Source: Leifsonia shinshuensis (GTDB lineage: Bacteria; Actinomycetota; Actinomycetes; Actinomycetales; Microbacteriaceae). Taken from it: a stretch of DNA of 64,000 bases. Numbering within the stretch: the stretch's first letter is position 1; each line of letters starts with the position of its first letter. A program made the position numbers and the translations under genes. The DNA lies in the NCBI RefSeq assembly GCF_022606355.1, contig NZ_JAHHZQ010000004.1, positions 496,001-560,000 of the forward strand. The letters run 5' to 3'. The notes below the pieces were generated by a model. The model searched no databases and was not told where the DNA came from. It saw only the letters and a list, made by a program, of their open reading frames with translations. This document shows positions 26,653-35,357 of the stretch, in pieces.

Positions 26653-28764
26653 GTGGCCACCCGCTTCCGTCTCGACATCGAAGGGCTCCGTGCCGTCGCC
26701 GTACTTCTCGTCGTGGCGAACCACGCGTGGTACTGGCCGACCGGAGGCTACATCGGTGTCGACATCTTCTTCGTGATCTCCGGGTACCTGATCACCCGGG
26801 CACTGCTGCACGAGAAGGAGAAGACCGGGCGGATCGCGCTCGGGCGCTTCTATACGCGACGATTCGCCCGCCTCGCTCCCGCGGCGATCGTGACCATCGC
26901 GGTCACCGCCGGGGTGTCCGGCCTTCTGTTCTTCGGTCTGACCAATGCGGCCTGGAACCGACAGGCAGCCGCTTCGCTGGTCTGGGTGCAGAACTGGTTC
27001 CTCGTCAGCATCGGCAACAACTATCTCGAATCGACCGGATCCGCCTCGCCCTACCAGCACTTCTGGTCGCTTTCGGTCGAGGAACAGTTCTACGCGTTCT
27101 GGCCGTGGCTCCTCCTACTCGGATGGTCTGGCGTCGCTGCGCTGTCGAAAGGGCGCTCTCCGCACCTGCGGGCCACGGTTCTCTGGATCGGAATCGCCGG
27201 CTTTGCGATCTTCCTGGCCTATTCCGTCTGGTTCACGGCGTACCGCCCCGCGTCTGCGTACTATGCGACGCCGACACGGGTCTGGGAATTCGCCGTCGGT
27301 GTGATCGTCGCGACCGGGGTGCTGAGTGTGTCTCGTCGACGGTCGGCTGTTGCGCTGCGAACTGCCGGACTCCTCGCGATCGTCGTGGCCGCCGTCGCCT
27401 TCGATTCGGCGACCCCGTTTCCCGGGGCGACTGCGCTTCTTCCGGTGCTCGGCACCGCGGCTGTCATCGTGGCCGCGGAGCGGGCGGCGAGCGAGCGTGA
27501 TTTCGGGCGCGTTCTGACCGTGTGGCCGGTTCGTTACATCGGCCGGATCTCGTATTCCCTGTACCTGTGGCACGCGCCCATCATCTTCTTCGCGGCAGCG
27601 CTCATTCCGGGCGAGCCCTTCTTCCGCGGCCTGGTGTGCGTGTTCGTCTCCCTGATCGTTGCTGCCGCTTCGTACCGGTTCATCGAAGACCCCGCGCGAC
27701 ACGCGCGTGTGTGGAACCACGTCCAGGATTGGCTGTCCCGGCGCCGCACCTGGACACGTGTCGGCGGCATAGCGGTGACCGCCGGGCTGGTCGCCGTTCT
27801 CTCGGCTGGGCAGCTCAACGGGATGTCGCTCCTGCCGAGAGTTCAGCCCGCGTCCGTTGCGTCGACCACCTGGTCCTCTTCGGGCGCGCTGGCCGCTGCG
27901 CTCTCGAAAGCGGCCGCTGCCACCTCGTGGCAGCCGTTCGAGCACATGCTGTCCGCGCCGCTGGCGCATGTGAACCACCGTGGCTGCCAGCGCGAGCCCG
28001 TAGGCCTGGCGCCCGATTCGAATGCTCTGAACCTGATCTGTCTTCCACCCGAATCCGATACGAAGCGCACAGCGATCGTCGTCGGCGACTCCATCGCGAT
28101 GGCCTGGGTCCCGGCGATCCAGGGCGCGCTCGGTTCCGGCTGGCAGGTCGGAGCGCTCGGCCTGGCGGGCTGCCCCGCGGCGTCAGCCCTTACGAAAGAG
28201 ATCCGCGGTCTCAAGACGTTCGTGGACGACTGCGCGAAGGCCAGGAGAGCCGACCTCGCCAAGGCCGCCGCGGCGAAGCCCGACCTGATCGTCTTGTCGA
28301 GCGCCGTCGCTTCGATGCGCTTCCTCGTCAGCGGCAACACCGGAGACGCCGCCGGAGCCGAGTGGCGCCAGGCCACGGTTCGGAGCATCGAGAGCGTGCG
28401 ATCCGCCGGTGTGCCGGTCCTGGTACTCGGCAATCCGCCCGAGGGGAGACGCCCCGTGGACTGCGCGATCCGGATCTTCGGGCCCGAGCGGTGCACGGCG
28501 ACGATCCCGGCGGACAACGGTATCAAGCGGTCGGCTGAGCAGGGCGCGGTGCGCGACGCGGTCGTGGACGGGATGACGGTCGCCTACGTCGATCCGGTGC
28601 CCTGGTTCTGCACCACGGATGGGCTCTGTCCGGTCGGCGCAGGCAACCTGATCATCCGGATCGATACCAGCCATATGACCGCCGAATACTCGGCGTCACT
28701 CGCGAACGTCCTGCGTTCGGCCTTCGACGAGACGGGGGTCGTCCCGGACCGGGCTGCCCGGTGA
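26653..28764 (+). CDS. Acyltransferase family 3 with C-terminal SGNH domain (OafA/YrhL type)
   Basis: 703 residues. The first ~370 form a polytopic acyltransferase-3 domain (DIEGLRAVAVLLVVANHA, GVDIFFVISGYLI, FWSLSVEEQFYAFWP, YSLYLWHAP); the rest is an extracytoplasmic SGNH domain with GDSIAMAW and the DTSHMT catalytic block. Such proteins O-acetylate cell-surface glycans or lipids. GTG start with GAAGGA 6 nt upstream. The 90 bases before it are AT-rich, unlike the surroundings, with TATCGT at 26626-26631 as a possible -10. It lies in the accessory segment that separates rbfA from truB. Confidence 0.9.
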   Translation: MATRFRLDIEGLRAVAVLLVVANHAWYWPTGGYIGVDIFFVISGYLITRALLHEKEKTGRIALGRFYTRRFARLAPAAIVTIAVTAGVSGLLFFGLTNAAWNRQAAASLVWVQNWFLVSIGNNYLESTGSASPYQHFWSLSVEEQFYAFWPWLLLLGWSGVAALSKGRSPHLRATVLWIGIAGFAIFLAYSVWFTAYRPASAYYATPTRVWEFAVGVIVATGVLSVSRRRSAVALRTAGLLAIVVAAVAFDSATPFPGATALLPVLGTAAVIVAAERAASERDFGRVLTVWPVRYIGRISYSLYLWHAPIIFFAAALIPGEPFFRGLVCVFVSLIVAAASYRFIEDPARHARVWNHVQDWLSRRRTWTRVGGIAVTAGLVAVLSAGQLNGMSLLPRVQPASVASTTWSSSGALAAALSKAAAATSWQPFEHMLSAPLAHVNHRGCQREPVGLAPDSNALNLICLPPESDTKRTAIVVGDSIAMAWVPAIQGALGSGWQVGALGLAGCPAASALTKEIRGLKTFVDDCAKARRADLAKAAAAKPDLIVLSSAVASMRFLVSGNTGDAAGAEWRQATVRSIESVRSAGVPVLVLGNPPEGRRPVDCAIRIFGPERCTATIPADNGIKRSAEQGAVRDAVVDGMTVAYVDPVPWFCTTDGLCPVGAGNLIIRIDTSHMTAEYSASLANVLRSAFDETGVVPDRAAR

Positions 28765-28851
28765 CGTCGCCGGGGCGTGACGGGCTTGCCGCTGGTCCGG
28801 CTGCGCGAGCATGACAAAAGTTCCTTCTGGCGTCGTTGGCGGAGAGCTTCG

Positions 28852-28857
28852 TACGCT
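28852..28857 (+). promoter_or_regulatory. -10 box of yciI-like gene
   Basis: TACGCT, 6 nt before the ATG at 28864; predicted leaderless start. Confidence 0.55.
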
Positions 28858-28863
28858 GAGGGC

Positions 28864-29154
28864 ATGTACGCCGTCTCGTTCTACGATGCCGACCCCGACG
28901 CCGGGCCGGAGCACTTCCAGCGGCTGGTGGACACCTACCCGCGACACAAGGCCTACCTCGACGAGTTCGCGAAGGATGGCGACGTGCTGATGATCGGCAC
29001 GTTCGGCGATCCCGCGTCGCAGGGGTCGATGGCGATCTTCCGGTCGAGGGAGGCCGCTGAGCGGTTCCGCGACGGCGATCCGTTCATGACGGAGGGGCTG
29101 GTGTACCGGTCGCGCATCCTCGACTGGGATCCGGCGGTCTTCGCGGAGCGATGA
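28864..29154 (+). CDS. YciI family protein
   Basis: 96 residues with the ferredoxin-like YciI fold: MYAVSFYDAD, a conserved His in RLVDTYPRHKAYLDEF, GDVLMIGTFGDP, and a C-terminal DPFMTEGLVYRSRILDW block. YciI proteins are small enzymes or binding proteins of mostly unknown role. Its stop is 4 bases from the convergent mutY stop. The upstream in-frame ATG-like extension is rejected because of the -10 box. Confidence 0.85.
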   Translation: MYAVSFYDADPDAGPEHFQRLVDTYPRHKAYLDEFAKDGDVLMIGTFGDPASQGSMAIFRSREAAERFRDGDPFMTEGLVYRSRILDWDPAVFAER

Positions 29155-29158
29155 GGGC

Positions 29159-30028
29159 TCAGGGCAGCGTGTATCCGCCGCCCTCCGGCACCGCGAGTCC
29201 GTCCTCCACGAGGCCGCGCAGCGCACGGTCGCGCTGTGCCGCATCCGGCCAGACGTCTTCGAGTTCCTCCGGGGTGACGGGGATGTGCGACGCGCGCAGC
29301 TCCGCGAGGATGCGGCCGCGCACCTGGCGGTCGCTGCCCTCGTACTTCTTCTGCACGGCCTTGCGCGGGCCTTCGTACGCCGGATAGCCGGCCGCCCGCC
29401 ATGCGCACTGTAGCGCCAGCGGGCAGTCGTCGCAGCGGGGCGCCCGGGCCGTGCAGACGATCGCTCCGAGTTCCATCATCCCCGCGTTGAAGGCGGCGGC
29501 CGCAGGGAGCTCGCGGGGGAGCAGCGCCGACATCGCCGCGAGGTCGCGCCGGGCGCTCGGGGGTGGCGGCTCGCCCTGACCGTCGACGGCGCGGGCGATG
29601 ACGCGGCGGATGTTGGTGTCGACGACGGGATGGCGTGCGCCGTAGGCGAAGACGGCCACCGCACGGGCGGTGTAGTCGCCGATGCCCGGGAGGGCCAGCA
29701 GGGCCTCCACATCGTCGGGCACGACGCCGCCGTGCCGTTCGGTGATCGCGACGGCGGCCGCGTGCAGCCACAGCGCACGGCGCGGGTAACCGAGCGACTG
29801 CCATGCGCGCACCGCCTCCCCGGGCGGCACGGCCGCCAGGTCGGCAGGAGTCGGCCAGCGGGTCAGCCACTCCTCGAGACGCGGGATCACGCGGGACACC
29901 GGGGTCTGCTGCAGCATGAACTCGCTGACGAGCGTTCCCCAGGCGGTGAAGCCGTCGCGGCGCCACGGGAGGTCGCGCCGGTTCGCGTGATACCAGTCCA
30001 CCACCGTGGAGGCGAATGTCTCCGGCAT
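29159..30028 (-). CDS. mutY: A/G-specific adenine glycosylase
   Basis: Removes adenine mispaired with 8-oxoguanine. 289 residues: catalytic Glu in SEFMLQQTPVSRV, helix-hairpin-helix LPGIGDYTARAV, the Asp in VVDTNI, and a 4Fe-4S cluster motif C-x6-C-x2-C-x5-C near residues 191-207. The C-terminal NUDIX-like 8-oxoG recognition domain is short or absent, as in many actinobacterial MutY. ATG at 30028 with a TAGCCT box 6 nt upstream; divergent from the kinase-like gene. Confidence 0.94.
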   Translation of the reverse strand: MPETFASTVVDWYHANRRDLPWRRDGFTAWGTLVSEFMLQQTPVSRVIPRLEEWLTRWPTPADLAAVPPGEAVRAWQSLGYPRRALWLHAAAVAITERHGGVVPDDVEALLALPGIGDYTARAVAVFAYGARHPVVDTNIRRVIARAVDGQGEPPPPSARRDLAAMSALLPRELPAAAAFNAGMMELGAIVCTARAPRCDDCPLALQCAWRAAGYPAYEGPRKAVQKKYEGSDRQVRGRILAELRASHIPVTPEELEDVWPDAAQRDRALRGLVEDGLAVPEGGGYTLP

Positions 30029-30034
30029 GCTTCG

Positions 30035-30040
30035 AGGCTA
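30035..30040 (-). promoter_or_regulatory. -10 box of mutY
   Basis: TAGCCT on the minus strand, 6 nt before the ATG at 30028; predicted leaderless start. Confidence 0.55.
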
Positions 30041-30066
30041 CCGGTTCGCAGCCGTCGCCCACGGCT

Positions 30067-30072
30067 TATGCT
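30067..30072 (+). promoter_or_regulatory. -10 box of kinase-like gene
   Basis: TATGCT, 6 nt before the ATG at 30079, with TTCGCA at 30045-30050 as a weak -35. Faces the mutY promoter. Confidence 0.55.
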
Positions 30073-30078
30073 CGTCGC

Positions 30079-30669
30079 ATGATGCTGCCTCCGACTCCGC
30101 GGGTCCTCGCGCTGCGCGAGATCGTCGGCGACGTGCGTGCGCTGGCGCCGAGAGGGCGCGTGATCGTCGCCGTCGACGGAGGCGGCGGCACCGCGGCGTT
30201 CGCCGACGACCTCGCCGAGGTGTTCCGGGAGGCCGGCTCCGACACCCATCGGGCGTCGGTCGGCGACTTCCATCGCCCGCGCGCCGACCGCACGCTGCTC
30301 GGCCCGGAGACTCCCACCGGCTTCTACCGCGACTCCTTCGACTACGGGACGCTGCGGCGGGTGCTGATCGACCCGTTCCGGATGGCGGGCAGCACCGGGT
30401 TCCAGACCGCCGCCTTCGACGAGGCGCGGGATGTCCCCGTCGAGAGCAGGTGGGAGACCGCCGGACCGGACGCGGTGCTCGTGATCGATGGCGAGTTCTT
30501 GCTGCGCCCGGAACTGCGGCGGGAGTGGAACGCGTCCGTGCTGCTGGTCAATGCCCCGGAGCGCGCCATCTACGAGGAGGAGGCACGGCCGCGGGAGGTC
30601 GCGACCATTCTCGTCGACGACTCCGATCCGGTCGCCCCGGTGCGGGTGGCGCGACCCGAGTCGGCGTGA
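30079..30669 (+). CDS. Uridine-kinase-like protein with degenerate P-loop
   Basis: 196 residues resembling actinobacterial uridine kinase-like proteins: VDG, a short helix FADDLAEVF, an acidic strand pattern VGDFHRPR, and the DYGTLRRVLIDPF and LVIDGEFLLRPEL segments. Where a Walker A (G-x4-GKT) is expected it reads VDGGGGTAAFAD, two residues shorter and without the Lys. So phosphate transfer is doubtful and the protein may bind a nucleotide or act non-catalytically. Start fixed by the -10 box. Confidence 0.7.
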   Translation: MMLPPTPRVLALREIVGDVRALAPRGRVIVAVDGGGGTAAFADDLAEVFREAGSDTHRASVGDFHRPRADRTLLGPETPTGFYRDSFDYGTLRRVLIDPFRMAGSTGFQTAAFDEARDVPVESRWETAGPDAVLVIDGEFLLRPELRREWNASVLLVNAPERAIYEEEARPREVATILVDDSDPVAPVRVARPESA

Positions 30670-30696
30670 TGCGCCGGCCGGACCAGCAGCCTCCGG

Positions 30697-31698
30697 TCAG
30701 AGCAACGGCTGCATGCGCCGGGCGACGTCCGCCGGCGTGATGAACGCGCCGGTGGCCTCCACGTCGTGCACGAGGCCGGTGAGGGCGGCGTTCACGGGAG
30801 CGTCGCCGCCGTTCGCCCTGGCTTCCGCGACGACCGCTCCGTTCAGGTAGTCGATCTCGCTCGGCTGCCCGCGGCGGATGCTCTGCAGGGTCGATCCGGG
30901 GTTCGGTGTCGCGCCCATCCGCCTCCGCATCAGCAGCGGGACGACCTGTGCGATCCAGCGGGGCGAGGAGGCGACGAATCGCAGGATGCGATCGTCGAGA
31001 CCCTGGATGCTGCCGTAGCGGACACCACGGGCGATTCCGACGCGCACGGCCTCCTGGAGGCTCGCGGTGACGATGGGCCGCAGGGTTCGGCTGCCGAGCG
31101 TCTCCTGCGCGCTCAGGCCGGTGATGGCGGGCATCGCGTTCACCTGGTTGACCATGAGCTTCGTCCACTGGCAGCCGGTGAAGTTGTCGACGGCGAAGCT
31201 CGGCATCGCGGCGTCGAGGATGCGCGCCGCGTCGACGGCCGACTGAGGGGGCTCGCCGTCGCCGGCGCCGAGGTAGGTGTTGTTGACGGTGGTCACGCTG
31301 ACCGTGCCGGGGGAGAGGTAGCTGGCGGCGTAGAGCGCGAGCGCTCCGATGCACTCGGAGCCGGGGAGCAGCTCGGTCGCCAGCCGCAGGCCGGCGAGGC
31401 CGTTCTGCACGATGACGACGGTGATGCCCTCGAGCAGGCCGGCGTTCTCGCGGATGGCCGACTCGGCATCCTGCGCCTTGGTGCAGACGAACGCGAGCTC
31501 CGGGCGCGTCTGCAGCCGTTCGGCCGCGGCGACGCGCGCCGTGTGCGCGCCCCAGCCGCCGTCGAGTCGCAGTCCATCGGCGCGGATCGCGGCGAGGTGG
31601 TCGCCGCGCGCGGTGACCTCCACGAGATGGCCGACGCGATCGAGCAGCGCCGCGATCGTCCCGCCGATGGCTCCCGCTCCGATCACGCCGATTCGCAC
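30697..31698 (-). CDS. panE: Ketopantoate reductase family protein
   Basis: 333 residues of the 2-dehydropantoate 2-reductase (ApbA/PanE) family, which in coenzyme A synthesis reduces ketopantoate to pantoate with NADPH. The N-terminal Rossmann motif GAGAIGG, the NADPH-contacting CTKAQD and the catalytic-Lys region CQWTKLMVNQVN are seen. A longer frame runs on upstream across the drug exporter, but the protein homology begins at this GTG, 7 nt after TAGGCT. Since many family members reduce other 2-oxoacids, the pathway role is inferred. Confidence 0.82.
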   Translation of the reverse strand: MRIGVIGAGAIGGTIAALLDRVGHLVEVTARGDHLAAIRADGLRLDGGWGAHTARVAAAERLQTRPELAFVCTKAQDAESAIRENAGLLEGITVVIVQNGLAGLRLATELLPGSECIGALALYAASYLSPGTVSVTTVNNTYLGAGDGEPPQSAVDAARILDAAMPSFAVDNFTGCQWTKLMVNQVNAMPAITGLSAQETLGSRTLRPIVTASLQEAVRVGIARGVRYGSIQGLDDRILRFVASSPRWIAQVVPLLMRRRMGATPNPGSTLQSIRRGQPSEIDYLNGAVVAEARANGGDAPVNAALTGLVHDVEATGAFITPADVARRMQPLL

Positions 31699-31705
31699 GC
31701 CCTCC

Positions 31706-31711
31706 AGCCTA
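31706..31711 (-). promoter_or_regulatory. -10 box of panE-like gene
   Basis: TAGGCT on the minus strand, 7 nt before the GTG at 31698; supports that start over the longer open frame. Confidence 0.55.
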
Positions 31712-31784
31712 GGCCGCGAGCGAACGTGCGGGGCGCGCCGCGTCGCGCAGTGCGAGGCGGCGCGCCCTGCGCGTTCGGCGCCGG

Positions 31785-33299
31785 TCAGTCGGCGAGGACG
31801 GGTGCCGGCTCGGCGACGGCCTCGGCCGCAGCCGCGGGTGGGAGGGCGTCGGCCGTCTCGTCGTGGGCGACGGCCGCGGCGAGCTCCGCTGCGCGGCGAC
31901 GGCTCGGCAGGGCGAGCGCGATCACCGCGGCGACCGCCAGGGCGCCCGCTCCGACCCAGACCGCCGGGATGGCCGCGTCGACGTACCCGGTCGGGGTCAG
32001 CGTGCCTCCCGCTCCCGTGAACACCGCCGTCAGCACGGCGACGCCGAGGGCGACGCCGATCTCGCGCAGTGTGGAGTTGGTGCCGGACGCCTTGGCGTGG
32101 TCGGCGGCGCGCATGTTCGCCAGCACCGCCGTCGAGCTCGGTGCGAAGACCAGGCCCATCCCGACGCCCGCGAGCAGGAACGGCGGCCACATCTGCGAGT
32201 ACGGCAGATCGGCGGCCAGGGTGCCGGCGATCCACGCCATCGCTCCGGCCAGTAACACGAGCCCGACCACGATCGGGAGGCGCGTGCCGGTGCGCCCGGA
32301 GACCAGCCCGGTCAGGGGCGCCACGACCATCGGCGCGAGCGTCCACGGCATCGTCATCACGCCCGCCTCGAGCGGCGTGTGACCCTGCACCACCTGGAGG
32401 AACTGGATGAGGATGAAGATCGCGCCGAAGATGCCGAAGCTGAAGGTCGCACCGACCAGGTTCGCGACCGTGAAGCTGCGGTCGCGGAACAGCCGCAGCG
32501 GCAGCAACGGGGCAGGGGTGCGCGACTCCCAGACGACGAAGGCGATCAGGAGGACGCCGCCGGCGATCAGCGAGAACAGCACCTCGGCGCTGTCCCAGCC
32601 CGCGTCGTTGCCGCGGACGATGCCGTAGACCAGCCCGAGCACGCCCGGCGCGGCGAGCAGGAGGCCGACGATGTCGGCGCGCACCCGGGCGCCGAAGCTG
32701 TTGGGGAGGGCGATGAGCACCAGCGGCACGGCGATCACGCCGAGCGGCACGTTGAGCCAGAAGATGGCCTGCCAGTTCCAGCCCTGCACGACGGCGCCGC
32801 CGATCAGCGGGCCGAGGGCGACGCCCAGACCGGAGATGCCTCCCCAGATGCCGATCGCGGCCGGTCGCAGCCGTTGGCTGACGCTGCCCGCCAGCAGGGT
32901 GAGCGACAGGGGGAGGAGGGCGGCGGCGCCCGCGCCCTGCACGGCGCGGGCGGCGATCAGCATCCACGGCTCGGTCGCCAGGGCGCTGGCCGCGCTCGCC
33001 AGCGTGAACACCACGATGCCGCCGAGGAAGACCGAGCGCCGGCCGAGCCGGTCGCCGAGCCCGACGGCCATCAGCATCAGCGTCGCGAAGCTCAGTGTGT
33101 ATGCGTTGACGACCCACTGCAGCTCTTCGATGGAGGCGCTCAGGTCGCGTGCGATCACGGGGAGGGCGCTGGTGACGACGAGGTTGTCGAGAGTCGCCAT
33201 GAACATCGGGAGGGAGGCCGCGACGATCGCGAGCCAGACGGGGATGCGGCGCGAGGCACGGAGGGGAGTGCCCGCGGTACCGGGACGGGTAGTGGTCAT
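31785..33299 (-). CDS. MFS drug exporter (DHA2/EmrB type)
   Basis: About 504 residues with 14 predicted membrane helices. Family motif A GLGDRLGRRSVFLGG and motif C-like GPLIGG are present, and the first helix carries the TLDNLVVTSALPVIARDL block of DHA2 proton antiporters. Expected to expel drugs or toxic metabolites. It is divergent from a TetR gene with two operator-like palindromes between them. The ATG at 33299 is preferred for SD spacing (AGGAAG about 11 nt upstream); the ATG at 33308 is the alternative. Confidence 0.9.
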   Translation of the reverse strand: MTTTRPGTAGTPLRASRRIPVWLAIVAASLPMFMATLDNLVVTSALPVIARDLSASIEELQWVVNAYTLSFATLMLMAVGLGDRLGRRSVFLGGIVVFTLASAASALATEPWMLIAARAVQGAGAAALLPLSLTLLAGSVSQRLRPAAIGIWGGISGLGVALGPLIGGAVVQGWNWQAIFWLNVPLGVIAVPLVLIALPNSFGARVRADIVGLLLAAPGVLGLVYGIVRGNDAGWDSAEVLFSLIAGGVLLIAFVVWESRTPAPLLPLRLFRDRSFTVANLVGATFSFGIFGAIFILIQFLQVVQGHTPLEAGVMTMPWTLAPMVVAPLTGLVSGRTGTRLPIVVGLVLLAGAMAWIAGTLAADLPYSQMWPPFLLAGVGMGLVFAPSSTAVLANMRAADHAKASGTNSTLREIGVALGVAVLTAVFTGAGGTLTPTGYVDAAIPAVWVGAGALAVAAVIALALPSRRRAAELAAAVAHDETADALPPAAAAEAVAEPAPVLAD

Positions 33300-33338
33300 G
33301 GGACGCATCGCTTCCTGAAGAATCGGGTGAATTCATTA

Positions 33339-33354
33339 GTAATCGAATGATTAC
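33339..33354. promoter_or_regulatory. TetR operator 1
   Basis: GTAATC-GAAT-GATTAC is a perfect palindrome with 6-bp arms, between the divergent MFS exporter and tetR genes. Confidence 0.75.
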
Positions 33355-33365
33355 AACGAACTTTA

Positions 33366-33381
33366 GTAATCGACTGATAAC
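33366..33381. promoter_or_regulatory. TetR operator 2
   Basis: GTAATC-GACT-GATAAC repeats operator 1 with one change in the right arm, 27 bp away. It overlaps the tetR -10 (TAACCT, 33378-33383; 7 nt before the ATG), so the regulator can shut off its own and truB-ribF transcription. Confidence 0.75.
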
Positions 33382-33390
33382 CTGTCAACC

Positions 33391-34029
33391 ATGAGTTCCG
33401 CGATCAGTGAACGGATCCCCTCCGCCGAACGGCGCGAGCAGATCCTCGGTGCCGCGAGCCTCGTCTTCGGGGAGCGCGGCTACTTCGGCGCCACCACCGA
33501 CCAGATCGCCAAGGCCGCCGGGATCAGCCAGCCGTACGTCGTCCGGATGTTCGGCAGCAAGGAGAACCTCTTCGTCGAGGTGCTGCAGCGGGCGCTCGAC
33601 AAGCTGATGACCAGCTTCCAGGACACGATCGACGGCTGGAAGGCCGACGGTTCGCCCGCGGGTGAGAACGGCGCCGTGGGCGAGCACCACGAGATCGGCC
33701 GCCGGCTCGGGCTCGCGTATGTGAACCTCATCGAGGACCGCGGGATCCTGCTGTCGCTCATGCAGGCCTTCGGCATGGGCAACGACGCCGTCATCGGCGG
33801 ACGCGCCAGGGAGGGCTTCCTCGCCATCTACAAGATGGTCCGCGACCAGGTCGGCTTCTCGCCCGACGAGGCGCGCACGTTCCTCGCCGAGGGGATGCTG
33901 CTGAACACGCTCCTCGGCCTCAAGCTGCCGGCGGAGTACGGCAAGGACGCCTGCGCCACCGAGATCATCGAGTCCACGTTCCGCACCAAGCTGCAGCTGG
34001 TCCTCGACGTCGCCGGCGGGAACGCATGA
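33391..34029 (+). CDS. TetR-family regulator of the MFS exporter
   Basis: 212 residues with a standard N-terminal HTH (RREQILGAAS, TTDQIAKAAGISQPYVVRMFGSKENLFVEVL) and a helical ligand-binding domain. Divergence from the exporter and the paired palindromes point to local repression. Its TGA overlaps the truB ATG by 4 bases, so the essential-type tRNA and flavin genes downstream are translated from the same message. The predicted start of transcription lies at its ATG. Confidence 0.9.
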   Translation: MSSAISERIPSAERREQILGAASLVFGERGYFGATTDQIAKAAGISQPYVVRMFGSKENLFVEVLQRALDKLMTSFQDTIDGWKADGSPAGENGAVGEHHEIGRRLGLAYVNLIEDRGILLSLMQAFGMGNDAVIGGRAREGFLAIYKMVRDQVGFSPDEARTFLAEGMLLNTLLGLKLPAEYGKDACATEIIESTFRTKLQLVLDVAGGNA

Positions 34030-34949
34030 CCGGCAGCGGTCTCGTCCTGGTCGACAAGCCGGGAGGCTGGACGAGCCACGACGTCGTCGCGCGCGTGCGC
34101 AGGCTGGCCGGCACCCGCAAGGTCGGCCACGCCGGCACGCTCGACCCGATGGCCACGGGCCTCCTGATCCTGGGGCTCAACTCGTCGACCCGGCTGCTCA
34201 CGTACATCGTGGGCACCGACAAGGAGTACCTGGCGACCATCCGGCTGGGAGCGACGACGACGACCGACGACGCCGAGGGCGAAGTGACCGCCGAGGCCGA
34301 CCCGTCGGCGGTCGCCGCGGTGACCGACGGTGCGATCGCGAACGGCATCGCCGCGCTCACCGGCGAGATCGAGCAGGTCCCGAGCTCGGTCAGCGCGATC
34401 AAGGTCGACGGCAAGCGCGCCTACGCCCGCGTCCGCGCGGGGGAGGAGGTCGTCCTCCGACCGCGCGCGGTGACGATCGAGCGCTTCGATCTGCTCGGGG
34501 TCAGGCGCCTGCCGGGCGACGACGCCCCCGTGGCGATCGAGCTGGACGTGCGCGTCGTCTGCTCGTCCGGCACTTACATCCGCTCCCTCGCGCGCGACCT
34601 CGGCGCCGATCTCGGCGTGGGCGGCCATCTGACGGCGCTTCGCCGCACGCGCGTCGGGCCGTTCGATGTGCGGGACGCGAGCGAACTCGATACGCTCGAT
34701 CCCGGCGCCGCCCTGATCCCCGCCGCCCAGGCGGCCGCCGAGCTGTTCGAGAGGCTGGAGCTGACCGAGCAGCAGGCGATCGATCTCACGCACGGTCGCC
34801 GCATCCACGTCGCGGACCGGGAGGGCGCCTCCGGTGCACCTGTCGCGGCGATCGCCCCGGGCGGCGCACTGGTGGGACTCATCGAGTTCCGCGGAAAGGA
34901 AGCACGGACGCTCGTGAACTTCCCCACCGACGAGATCGCGTCGTCGTGA
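34026..34949 (+). CDS. truB: tRNA pseudouridine(55) synthase
   Basis: Converts U55 of the T-arm to pseudouridine in nearly all tRNAs. 307 residues; the catalytic Asp is in KVGHAGTLDPMATGLL (motif II), with LVDKPGGWTSHDVV ahead of it, and a C-terminal PUA-like domain. Normally adjacent to rbfA, here it is separated from it by 7.5 kb and begins inside the stop of a TetR gene. It is followed by a 4-base overlap with a membrane-protein gene. Confidence 0.95.
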   Translation: MTGSGLVLVDKPGGWTSHDVVARVRRLAGTRKVGHAGTLDPMATGLLILGLNSSTRLLTYIVGTDKEYLATIRLGATTTTDDAEGEVTAEADPSAVAAVTDGAIANGIAALTGEIEQVPSSVSAIKVDGKRAYARVRAGEEVVLRPRAVTIERFDLLGVRRLPGDDAPVAIELDVRVVCSSGTYIRSLARDLGADLGVGGHLTALRRTRVGPFDVRDASELDTLDPGAALIPAAQAAAELFERLELTEQQAIDLTHGRRIHVADREGASGAPVAAIAPGGALVGLIEFRGKEARTLVNFPTDEIASS

Positions 34950-35314
34950 TCGAATGGTTCGTGGCGCTGCAGGTCGGCGTCGCCGTGATCGCGGGCGTCC
35001 TCTGCCTGGTGCTCGGCCTCGCCGGGCGCGTGCCGGGCGACGTCACGATGGGCGCGGTGGCACTCGTCGAGCTGCTCCTGATCGTGCAGCTGGTGATGGC
35101 CATCGTGGCGCCGGCCCTCGGCAACTCGCCGAGCGGCAGCCTCGCGGAGTTCTACATCTACCTGGTCTCCGCGCTCCTGCTCCCGCTCGCGGGAGGCTTC
35201 TGGGCGCTGATCGAACGTAACAGGTGGAGCACCGTCATCCTCGGCGGGGTGTGCCTTGCGATCGCGGTCATGGTGTATCGGATGGGGCAGATCTGGTTCG
35301 TCCAGGGCGCCTGA
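34946..35314 (+). CDS. Small membrane protein
   Basis: 122 residues, GTG start overlapping truB by 4 bases, with four predicted membrane helices and short loops. No family was recognised. Tight coupling to truB and ribF suggests a long-standing place in this operon. Confidence 0.7.
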   Translation: MIEWFVALQVGVAVIAGVLCLVLGLAGRVPGDVTMGAVALVELLLIVQLVMAIVAPALGNSPSGSLAEFYIYLVSALLLPLAGGFWALIERNRWSTVILGGVCLAIAVMVYRMGQIWFVQGA

Positions 35315-35357
35315 CCGCGCCAGCAGCACGGATGGCGCGCGAATAGAATCGATAGCG

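Noticed and set aside
30697-33336. A single 879-codon minus-strand frame suggesting a fused transporter-reductase
   Set aside because: Only the last 333 codons resemble a protein family (PanE). The first part is the shadow of the MFS exporter, and a -10 box marks the PanE start at 31698.
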